From: an uncultured Paludibacter sp.
GTDB lineage: Bacteria > Bacteroidota > Bacteroidia > Bacteroidales > Paludibacteraceae
Direction: 5' to 3'
Length of the DNA: 22,912 nucleotides
NCBI GenBank assembly: GCA_937897985.1
Contig: CALCBD010000046.1
Location: 1 to 22,912, forward strand
Shown: positions 16,631 to 22,912 of the stretch, one piece after another
Position numbering within the stretch: position 1 is the first letter of the stretch
Layout of the letters: each line of letters starts with the position of its first letter
The notes under the pieces: model-generated
The model's database searches: none
Told to the model about the DNA's origin: nothing
The model's input: the letters and a program-made list of their open reading frames with translations, nothing else
Program-made: the position numbers and the translations under genes

Positions 16631-18454
16631 ATGAAAATAAAAATTTTACTTACAATTGCTTCCTGTTTTTTTGCAATGACATATATTCAGGCACAGACAC
16701 CTGCATTTCCCACAGCCGAGGGTTATGGTAAATATGCAAAAGGAGGACGTGGCGGACAGGTCGTGTTTGTTACCAATCTTGATGACTATATAGCCTACAA
16801 TAACATCGAACCCGAAATTCCGGGTAGTTTACGCTGGGCTTTGAAACAATATCCGGGTCAACCTCTGACGGTTATTTTCAGAGTTTCAGGTACAATCAAA
16901 CTGAAACCATACCTCACAATGAACGGCTCAACTGTATATAATCAAAACGATTTAAGAGTTCAGCGTACCAATCTGACCATAGCAGGTCAGACAGCACCCG
17001 GTGAGGGAATTTGTATCAGAAATACAAAGGTGAATTTCGGGGGCAGCACTGACCTTATTATCCGAAATGTCAGATTTCGTGTGGGCGAAGCTGCTGATGC
17101 CACTCCAATATACGGATACAAAGTTGGTGGAGTCGTAAGAGACACACTGGCACATGCAGGCACTTTTATACCCGGTGGTTCAATGGGTTGCGAAAATGCG
17201 TTAAGAGTAATTATTGATCACTGCGTTTTTGGCTGGTCGGGCGAGGAAAATATCACCATGTACGACAACCGTTATACCTCTGTTCAATGGTGCATTATGC
17301 ACGAAGGATTGTACGACGATGGTCATGGAAAAGGTAACCGGAGTTACGGTGGTCAGTGTGGTGGCATTAATGCGACATGGCACCATAATTTATTTGCACA
17401 TAACTATTCACGTTCCCCCCGACTCAACGGCGCACGTACTGATAATGAAATTAAAGTCTTTATCGAATTTATCAACAATGTAAATTATAACTGGGGTCGT
17501 CAGGGTGCTCCTTATGGAGGAGAATTATATGCCGGAACTGCACGTTCGCATACAGCCAACTTTACAAATAATTACTATAAACCGGGTCCGGGTACTGATG
17601 CTTCAAGGATATTTTTTAATCTTGGTTCTCTGGTTGTTGGCGCAAATGCCCCGAAATGGTATTTGAAAGGAAATATTATGGAAGGAAATGAAAGTTATAA
17701 TGCTGATAACTGGAAAGGTTTCACCGTCGATTATTCCTCCACCGGTTTAACTCAGGCCGGAATTAAGTCGGATACACTTTTATTTCCGCCTCTTGCAAAT
17801 GTATATGGTGGTGCCTGGATTGGATATACTCCCTTCAGGATAAATATTGAATCGGCTCAGAATGCATATAATTCGGTGCTGAATAAAGTAGGAACCGTTC
17901 ACCGCGATTCAGTTGAAAGACGGATTATTCGTGAAATGAAAACCGGTACTGCCACATTCAAAGCCTCGCAGGGTAAATGGGGAATTATCGACAAATCTTT
18001 CGATGCCGAAGGTTATCTTCCTTATCCCTCAGCCCAGGCTCCTGCCGATAATGACAATGATGGAATGGCCGACGACTGGGAGACTGCTCACGGATTAAAT
18101 CCTTCCAATCCCGATGACCGTAACTGGACCACCACCGAAGGTTATACCGCACTCGAAGTTTATTTGAATAGCCTGATGGGCGAAAATATCAACCTTGTTT
18201 TTTCTGATGTGAAAAGTCCTGCCGTTGCCAGTATTCAGATTTATCCAACTGAAGTTACTGATAGAATATCATTCAAATCGGACGTGCAAATTGATGAAAT
18301 CTCGGTGTATAATCCTACCGGAACCAGAGTGATGACTACTAAATTGATGAATGAAAATTCCGTTGATGTAAGCTCGCTGTCGAAAGGTATTTATTTCCTC
18401 GAAATCAAATCAGACGGACAGAACAGGATAGTTTCAAAGTTTATTAAAAAGTAA
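16631..18454 (+). CDS. Pectate lyase (PL1) with calcium-binding segment and T9SS sorting domain
   Basis: Pectate lyases cleave de-esterified homogalacturonan by calcium-dependent beta-elimination. The 607-residue product has a signal peptide (about 1-22, cleavage after 'YIQAQ'). Its PL1 parallel beta-helix (about 24-420) begins 'AFPTAEGYGKYAKGGRGG' and contains 'LTIAGQTAPGEGICIRN' (115-131), the calcium-site region 'IIDHCVFGWSGEEN' (194-207) and 'SRSPRLNG' (260-267). R261 there occupies the place of the catalytic first arginine of the RxPxxR motif. Residues 472-496 ('ADNDNDGMADDWETAHGLN') form a Dx[DN]xDG calcium loop. Residues about 533-607, with 'SLSKGIYFLEIKSDG' and ending 'KFIKK', are a T9SS type A sorting domain. 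It follows the methylesterase by 65 bp. Confidence 0.94.
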   Translation: MKIKILLTIASCFFAMTYIQAQTPAFPTAEGYGKYAKGGRGGQVVFVTNLDDYIAYNNIEPEIPGSLRWALKQYPGQPLTVIFRVSGTIKLKPYLTMNGSTVYNQNDLRVQRTNLTIAGQTAPGEGICIRNTKVNFGGSTDLIIRNVRFRVGEAADATPIYGYKVGGVVRDTLAHAGTFIPGGSMGCENALRVIIDHCVFGWSGEENITMYDNRYTSVQWCIMHEGLYDDGHGKGNRSYGGQCGGINATWHHNLFAHNYSRSPRLNGARTDNEIKVFIEFINNVNYNWGRQGAPYGGELYAGTARSHTANFTNNYYKPGPGTDASRIFFNLGSLVVGANAPKWYLKGNIMEGNESYNADNWKGFTVDYSSTGLTQAGIKSDTLLFPPLANVYGGAWIGYTPFRINIESAQNAYNSVLNKVGTVHRDSVERRIIREMKTGTATFKASQGKWGIIDKSFDAEGYLPYPSAQAPADNDNDGMADDWETAHGLNPSNPDDRNWTTTEGYTALEVYLNSLMGENINLVFSDVKSPAVASIQIYPTEVTDRISFKSDVQIDEISVYNPTGTRVMTTKLMNENSVDVSSLSKGIYFLEIKSDGQNRIVSKFIKK

Positions 18455-18524
18455 GCAGTACATATTTCTAATTCGTTCGTCAATTAATTGTAAAAGCATT
18501 ATTAATTTTAAAAATTGAAATCTT

Positions 18525-19718
18525 ATGAAAAAAACTACTAAACTTATATTGGGTGCATTTTTATTGACACTGAGTTTAAATGCCGGTGTAAAATATGTTT
18601 ACCCGTGGCAACCACAGGGGGAACAAACTACCTGTACGCCTTATTATTATATTACTTCAAATGCAGGTTGGTCAAGTTCTGAGTATTATCAAATCATCGA
18701 TATTGATGCAGGGACGCTGACTAATGCTTCTTTACCTCAGTTTACCGGATTAGATGGGTCGAAAAATGCAAATGATGCTGATTTCAAATCCGGATATTTC
18801 GGAACTCCTGTAATGACAACAATAAATGGCACTGATTACACACCGACAAATTTAATGTGGCCTGTAAAGTATCATTTCGCGGCATTTGCTCCCACGATGT
18901 ATACAAGTGCTTATACAAAAAAAGTAATCAATGGTGTGAATCCTTCCGGAAGTACCTGCTATTTAAATGACAATACTGTAAAAACGAGTGCTATATATGG
19001 TAAACCCGGATTTATTGAATTAAGCAGAATTCACAAAGCTACAGCTACTTATCCCAAAGACAGTCTCGGTTATATTGAAATTGATAGCTTGCCTGCCGTT
19101 GATCGCATTCAGTGGTCCTATTCTTCAACTTCATTAAAACGCGGAGTGAAAATGGATTTGAATTTCCATGATGGAAACGGATGGATACCAAAGCGTTGGG
19201 TAGCAAGTGACTATAGTAATTACGAAGGTTCTTTTGCCGAACAGGGCTATCAGTTTGAAGAAATTATAGGTCAGGGAGACAATACCGGTGTTACAAATCC
19301 TGTTACTTATGTTTCGATGCGAATCCGTATCTGGGATGGCGATAGTATTCACATGAAAGTCAATGCAAACGACCTGACCGAACAGGCTGTTCCTTATACA
19401 GCTACTATGAAACCAACTGCATATCAGACGGTTAGGGTTCATCAAATCAAAGTTTTCAGCGGCCTGATACCAACCAAAACTCCGAATCTGCCAAATGCTG
19501 TTCGTAATTTAGCTGTTAATGATATGGTCATTTACAAATCGGGCAATTATATTGTTTTGGGTGAAAATGCAACTGCCGAACTTTATTCCATCGACGGACG
19601 AAAGCTTTTCAAAGCTTACACCAATAAAATTGATGTTTCGGGTTTCTCAAAAGGAACATATATCATCAGGGCAATTGATAATGCCGGTAAAGTACAAAAT
19701 AAGAAAATTACAATTTAG
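18525..19718 (+). CDS. Unrecognised secreted protein with T9SS sorting domain, in pectin locus
   Basis: I do not recognise a catalytic family. The 397-residue product has a signal peptide (about 1-20, 'LGAFLLTLSLNA') and a beta-rich body (21-325). The last 70 residues are a type A T9SS sorting domain ('AELYSIDGRKLFKAY', 'VSGFSKGTYIIRAIDNAG', ending 'KKITI'). The body is unusually rich in tyrosine and tryptophan and has only two cysteines, C37 and C145, that could form a disulfide. Notable stretches are 'VDRIQWSYSSTSLKRGVKMD' (192-211), 'FHDGNGWIPKRWVASDY' and 'VSMRIRIWDGDSIHM'. It lies between two PL1 lyase genes and is followed by a terminator-like hairpin, so it probably ends the main operon. 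A pectin-binding or novel pectin-active role is an inference from context only. Confidence 0.8.
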   Translation: MKKTTKLILGAFLLTLSLNAGVKYVYPWQPQGEQTTCTPYYYITSNAGWSSSEYYQIIDIDAGTLTNASLPQFTGLDGSKNANDADFKSGYFGTPVMTTINGTDYTPTNLMWPVKYHFAAFAPTMYTSAYTKKVINGVNPSGSTCYLNDNTVKTSAIYGKPGFIELSRIHKATATYPKDSLGYIEIDSLPAVDRIQWSYSSTSLKRGVKMDLNFHDGNGWIPKRWVASDYSNYEGSFAEQGYQFEEIIGQGDNTGVTNPVTYVSMRIRIWDGDSIHMKVNANDLTEQAVPYTATMKPTAYQTVRVHQIKVFSGLIPTKTPNLPNAVRNLAVNDMVIYKSGNYIVLGENATAELYSIDGRKLFKAYTNKIDVSGFSKGTYIIRAIDNAGKVQNKKITI

Positions 19719-19744
19719 ACTAAGTATTTTTAATTAATTCCCAA

Positions 19745-19783
19745 AAAACGGAGATTACAGTAAGTTGCTGGAATCTCCGTTTT
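19745..19783 (+). terminator. Intrinsic terminator after the unrecognised T9SS protein
   Basis: AAAACGGAGATT (19745-19756) and AATCTCCGTTTT (19772-19783) are a perfect 12-bp inverted repeat with a 15-base loop, ending in T residues. It should end the susC-to-T9SS-protein transcript at least partly. Confidence 0.6.
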
Positions 19784-19787
19784 GTGT

Positions 19788-19819
19788 TTTGATGGTACGG
19801 TTTTTTTTGAGTACAATTG
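19788..19819 (+). promoter_or_regulatory. Candidate promoter for the second pectate lyase and DUF3826 gene
   Basis: TTTG (19788-19791), a 20-base spacer and TACAATTG (19812-19819), one mismatch from TAnnTTTG, lie right after the terminator and about 65 bases before the ATG at 19883. The terminator-promoter order suggests a separate transcription unit. A TTG start at 19817 in frame with the lyase overlaps the -7 element and is therefore unlikely. Confidence 0.4.
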
Positions 19820-19882
19820 CACCTGAATAGCGTCTTAATTGTGGTCGAAAACCAAAAGCAATTACAAATAATTTCAATAAAA

Positions 19883-21571
19883 ATGAAAACCAAAACATTA
19901 TTAAAAGCCGGAATTGTGTTACTCTTCACTCCTTTTGCACTGTTTGCACAATATCCCGATGTTCCTTCTGATTTAAAAGCTGCTGCCGATTTAATGATTT
20001 CGAAAGAAAGTAAAACAGCGGATAGTGTTATGAGAGCAAATTCAGCTATCCTGAAAGATAATGCCTGCCATGGTAAACCTTACATTCCGTGGGCTGCACG
20101 TCCCACCGATTTGCCTCAGGCTAAGATTCCTGCCTTTCCGGGTGCTGAAGGTGGTGGTATGTTTTCCTTTGGTGGTCGCGGAGGGAAGGTTATTACTGTA
20201 ACAAGTCTCGACGACCGTGGTGCCGGAACTCTGCGTGAAGCCTGTGAATTCAATGTCGGTCCGCGTATCGTTGTGTTTAATGTAGCGGGTATTATCCATC
20301 TTAAAACACCTATCATTGTAAATGCTCCGTATCTGACTATAGCCGGACAAACTGCTCCGGGCGATGGAGTTGTGGTTGCGGGCGAATCGTTTTGGGTAAA
20401 TACTCACGATGTGGTGGTCAGGCACATGCGTTTCCGCCGTGGCGAAACCAGGGTCGAACGCCGTGATGATGCTTTTGGCGGAAATCCTGTCGGGAATATT
20501 ATGATTGACCATTGTACCTGTATGTGGGGACTGGACGAAAATATTTCTTTTTACCGACACATGTTCGACCCTAAAGATGGGAGTAAAGAGTTGAAACTTC
20601 CGACTGTAAATGTAACCATTCAAAATACAATTTCAGCCCAGGCACTGGATACCTATAACCATGCTTTTGGTAGCACGCTGGGTGGAGAAAACTGCTCGTT
20701 CATGCGTAATCTTTGGGCCAATAATGCAGGGCGCAATCCGTCTATTGGCTGGAATGGTGTTTTTAATTTTGCTAATAATGTGATTTACAACTGGGTACAT
20801 CGCTCGGTTGATGGTGGCGACTATACTGCTCTCTACAACATTATCAATAACTATTATAAACCGGGTCCGCTGACGCCGAAAGATTCACCGATAGGTCACC
20901 GGATAGTAAAACCCGAATCAGGACGGAGTAAATTAGGTTATCTGGTTTTTGGCCGTGTTTATTGCAATGGAAATATCGTGGAAGGCAACGAAAAAGTTAC
21001 TAAAAACAACTGGGATGGTGGTGTTCAGGTGGAAGAATATCCAAATACTGCTCAGTATACTGATTCGATGAGATGGAATGAACCTTTTCCAATGCCATAT
21101 ATTAAAATTATGAGTGCCGGAGAAGCCTACAATTTTGTTTTGAATAATGTGGGTGCGAATATCCCCAAACGCGATATTGTTGATCAGCACATTATTGAAC
21201 AGGTTCGTACCGGTAAGGTTTATTACAAGGAAGGTCTCGATACCGTCAATTTTTACCAGTTTAAACATCGTCGTCTGCCAAAGGATTCCTACAAACAGGG
21301 CATTATCACTGATGTAAGACAAGTGGGCGGATATCCCGAATACAAAGGCAAACCTTATGTCGATACCGATAAGGATGGAATGCCGGATGCATGGGAGAAA
21401 AAATACGGCTTAAATCCAAACGATCCGACTGATGCCGTAAAGGACTGTAATGGAGATGGCTATACCAATATCGAGAAATACATCAACGGTATTAACCCGA
21501 CCAAAAAAGTGAACTGGACCAATCTGAACAACAATTACGATACCCTGGCCGAAAAAGGAAAACTTTTGTAA
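19883..21571 (+). CDS. Pectate lyase (PL1), periplasmic type without T9SS domain
   Basis: This is a second calcium-dependent pectate lyase, 562 residues. It has a signal peptide (about 1-23, 'FTPFALFAQ') and an N-terminal helical segment (24-62) before 'GKPYIPWAARPTDLPQAKIP' (64-83). The PL1 beta-helix then carries 'AFPGAEGGGMFSFGGRGG', 'LTIAGQTAPGDGVVVAG' (151-167), 'IMIDHCTCMWGLDENISFY' (206-224) and 'GRNPSIG' (283-289), where R284 is the likely catalytic arginine. A calcium loop 'DTDKDGMPDAWE' and a second 'DCNGDGYTN' lie at 494-529. It ends 'LAEKGKLL' and has no T9SS sorting domain, unlike the other enzymes of the locus. It closely resembles gut Bacteroides PL1 enzymes as I recall them. 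The ATG at 19883 gives a proper signal peptide. Confidence 0.94.
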   Translation: MKTKTLLKAGIVLLFTPFALFAQYPDVPSDLKAAADLMISKESKTADSVMRANSAILKDNACHGKPYIPWAARPTDLPQAKIPAFPGAEGGGMFSFGGRGGKVITVTSLDDRGAGTLREACEFNVGPRIVVFNVAGIIHLKTPIIVNAPYLTIAGQTAPGDGVVVAGESFWVNTHDVVVRHMRFRRGETRVERRDDAFGGNPVGNIMIDHCTCMWGLDENISFYRHMFDPKDGSKELKLPTVNVTIQNTISAQALDTYNHAFGSTLGGENCSFMRNLWANNAGRNPSIGWNGVFNFANNVIYNWVHRSVDGGDYTALYNIINNYYKPGPLTPKDSPIGHRIVKPESGRSKLGYLVFGRVYCNGNIVEGNEKVTKNNWDGGVQVEEYPNTAQYTDSMRWNEPFPMPYIKIMSAGEAYNFVLNNVGANIPKRDIVDQHIIEQVRTGKVYYKEGLDTVNFYQFKHRRLPKDSYKQGIITDVRQVGGYPEYKGKPYVDTDKDGMPDAWEKKYGLNPNDPTDAVKDCNGDGYTNIEKYINGINPTKKVNWTNLNNNYDTLAEKGKLL

Positions 21572-21590
21572 TGATTAAATCTGAATAAAG

Positions 21591-22271
21591 ATGAGATTCA
21601 AACTCTTTGGCTTGTTGATTTTTCAGTTGCTCATTTGGAACTCACTTTCAGCAGTCGAACCTGATATTAAAAACAGGGATATAAAATATGTTCAGACAAT
21701 TCTGGAACGATCAGCAAAGATTGTAAATAAACTCGATTTAAAAGATTCTGTGTTAATTCGTAATGTGCAGAATATTGTTGCCAATAAGTATTTTAAAATC
21801 AACGATATCTATGCAAAACGTGACACAACTGTTAATCAGATCAAACGTTCTGTTCTGAACGGTGACGCTAAAAATTCAGCTTTAACAGCTGCACAGAATG
21901 AAAAAGATGCTGCTCTGTACCGTTCTCATTTTGCTTTCGATGCCGAATTGTCAATATTTCTGAATGAAAATCAGATTGAAATCATTAAGGATGGAATTAC
22001 ATTCGGAGTTGTTAAGGTAACTTATGATGCCACACTCGATATGATCCCTTCTCTCAAAGATGAGGAAAAAGTGCAGATATTAGCATGGTTGAAAGAAGCA
22101 AGGGAGTTTGCCATTGATGCTGAAAATTCTATTAAAAAGCACGAGGCTTTTGGTAAATACAAAGGCAGAATTAATAACTATTTGTCAGCCAGAGGTTATA
22201 ATCTGATAAAGGAAAGAGAGGAGTGGTATAAACGAATCAAAGAAAGAGATGTTAAGAAACAGGTTTCTTAG
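21591..22271 (+). CDS. DUF3826 domain protein, secreted
   Basis: This is a 226-residue protein with a signal peptide (about 1-21, 'GLLIFQLLIWNSLSA') and an otherwise all-helical, charged body. The segments 'YVQTILERSAKIVNKLDL', 'IVANKYFKINDIYAKRD', 'ALYRSHFAFDAELSIFLNENQIE', 'IKDGITFGVVKVTYDATLDMIPSL' and 'ILAWLKEAREFAIDAENSIKKH' with 'FGKYKGRINNYLSARGYNL' are typical of DUF3826. This family is found in Bacteroidota, often next to PL1 pectate lyases. No biochemical role is known to me. The ATG is 19 bp after the lyase stop, so the two are cotranscribed and probably act together in the periplasm. No terminator is seen before the repeat array that follows. Confidence 0.85.
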   Translation: MRFKLFGLLIFQLLIWNSLSAVEPDIKNRDIKYVQTILERSAKIVNKLDLKDSVLIRNVQNIVANKYFKINDIYAKRDTTVNQIKRSVLNGDAKNSALTAAQNEKDAALYRSHFAFDAELSIFLNENQIEIIKDGITFGVVKVTYDATLDMIPSLKDEEKVQILAWLKEAREFAIDAENSIKKHEAFGKYKGRINNYLSARGYNLIKEREEWYKRIKERDVKKQVS

Positions 22272-22287
22272 TTTTGAATTTTAAAAA

Positions 22288-22912
22288 CCACAGAGGCGCA
22301 GAGAACACAGAGAAATAAATGAAAAATCTCCGTGCTCTTTGCGCCTTTGAGGTGGAAATTAAAACCACAGAAGCATAGAGAACACAGAAAAATTATAGAA
22401 AAATCTCCGTGCCCTTTGCGCCTTAGCGGTGGATATTAAAATCACAGAGGCACGGAGAACAAAGAGAAAAGAATGAAAAATCTCCGTGCCCTTTGCGCCT
22501 TAGCGGTGGAAATTAAAACCACAGAAGCACAGAGAACATGAGAAATTAATGAAAAATCTCCGTGCCCTTTGCGCCTTCGCGGTGGATATTAAAATCACAG
22601 AGGCGCGGAGAACAAAGAGAAAAGAATGAAAAATCTCCGTGCCCTTTGCGCCTTAGCGGTGGAAATTAAAACCACAGAAGCACAGAGAACATGAGAAATT
22701 AATGAAAAATCTCCGTGCCCTTTGCGCCTTCGCGGTGGATATTAAAATCACAGAGGCGCGGAGAACAAAGAGAAAAGAATGAAAAATCTCCGTGCCCTTT
22801 GCGCCTTAGCGGTGGAAATTAAAACCACAGAAGCAAAGAGAACACAGAAAAATTAAAGAAAAATCTCCGTGCCCTTTGCGCCTTAGCGGTGGAAATTAAA
22901 ACCACAGAAGCA
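22288..22912. repeat. Tandem array of about 77-bp hairpin units, continuing past the window
   Basis: Units start at 22288, 22365, 22442, 22519, 22595, 22672, 22748 and 22825 (each 76-77 bp), and a ninth, partial unit starts at 22902. Each begins (C/T)CACAGA, then a purine-rich arm, a short A-rich loop, TCTCCGTGCCCTTTGCGCCT, and ends near GCGGTGG before AAATTAAAA. The first arm is an imperfect complement of the second, so every unit can fold as a hairpin. Two unit types alternate: ccacagaagca and tcacagagg. The dimer 22519-22671 (153 bp) is repeated base for base at 22672-22824. The period is not a multiple of three and no gene is encoded. Similar CACAGAG/CTTTGCG palindromes are dispersed in many bacterial genomes, as I recall. 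Confidence 0.93.

Noticed and set aside
20042..20623. 193-codon open frame on the minus strand inside the second lyase gene
   Set aside because: It lies fully antisense to a conserved PL1 domain, has no promoter or leader of its own, and its translation is a low-quality mixture without family features.
20729..20752. Possible loss of the catalytic arginine in the second pectate lyase, because it has RNPSIG where the first lyase has RSPRLN
   Set aside because: In PL1 enzymes the catalytic residue is, as I recall, the first arginine of RxPxxR. That arginine is present in both (R284 and R261). The later arginine is missing in both, so there is no difference that implies an inactive enzyme.
22288..22912. 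CRISPR-like appearance: a conserved stretch of about 40 bases alternating with about 36 variable bases
   Set aside because: The 'variable' parts are similar to each other and fall in two alternating types, two consecutive units are exactly duplicated, and each unit is palindromic over its whole length. No cas gene is nearby. It is a tandem repeat, not an array of unique spacers.

Overview
The window is an AT-rich chromosomal piece from a member of the phylum Bacteroidota, most likely order Bacteroidales. The reasons are the gene order rplM-rpsI-rpsB-tsf, the TTTG-N19-21-TAnnTTTG promoter type, A-rich leaders without Shine-Dalgarno motifs, DUF3467/DUF3108/DUF4153/DUF3826 proteins, a SusC/SusD pair, and C-terminal type IX secretion (T9SS) sorting domains on several enzymes. 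The T9SS domains fit an environmental or plant-material-degrading lineage (Paludibacter or Dysgonomonas-like) better than a typical gut Bacteroides. The genus is a guess.

Layout. 1-1615: the tail of an upstream transcription unit (terminator), then a tight cluster of DUF3467 protein, secreted DUF3108 protein and a small three-helix membrane protein. 1616-5002: a translation operon with a strong promoter and a structured leader, rplM (L13), rpsI (S9), rpsB (S2) and tsf (EF-Ts), closed by a strong intrinsic terminator. The two gaps around rpsB carry copies of the same TTTACCA-type inverted repeat. 5180-6895: a DUF4153 polytopic membrane protein. 6970-7078: a compact nested palindrome with 10-bp terminal inverted repeats that looks like a small mobile or REP/MITE-like element. 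7180-9441, minus strand: kbl-tdh, the two-step threonine-to-glycine pathway.

9885-22271 is a polysaccharide utilisation locus for pectin (homogalacturonan). It encodes a SusC outer-membrane transporter, a SusD lipoprotein, a CE8 pectin methylesterase, a PL1 pectate lyase, an unrecognised secreted protein, a second PL1 pectate lyase and a DUF3826 protein. The inferred flow is: the T9SS-exported methylesterase and first lyase de-esterify and cut pectin outside the cell or on its surface, SusC/SusD import oligogalacturonides, and the second lyase, which has a signal peptide but no T9SS domain, cuts them further in the periplasm. A 15-bp perfect hairpin between susD and the enzyme genes probably lowers downstream expression. 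No sensor/regulator and no unsaturated-uronyl hydrolase is present, so the locus is either incomplete at the window edge or relies on genes elsewhere.

22288-22912 is a tandem array of about 77-bp hairpin-forming units (eight complete, a ninth cut by the window end). It includes a perfect 153-bp dimer duplication and runs off the end of the window. The most unusual material is this array, the nested palindrome at 6970-7078, the repeat pair around rpsB, and the unrecognised T9SS protein at 18525-19718.
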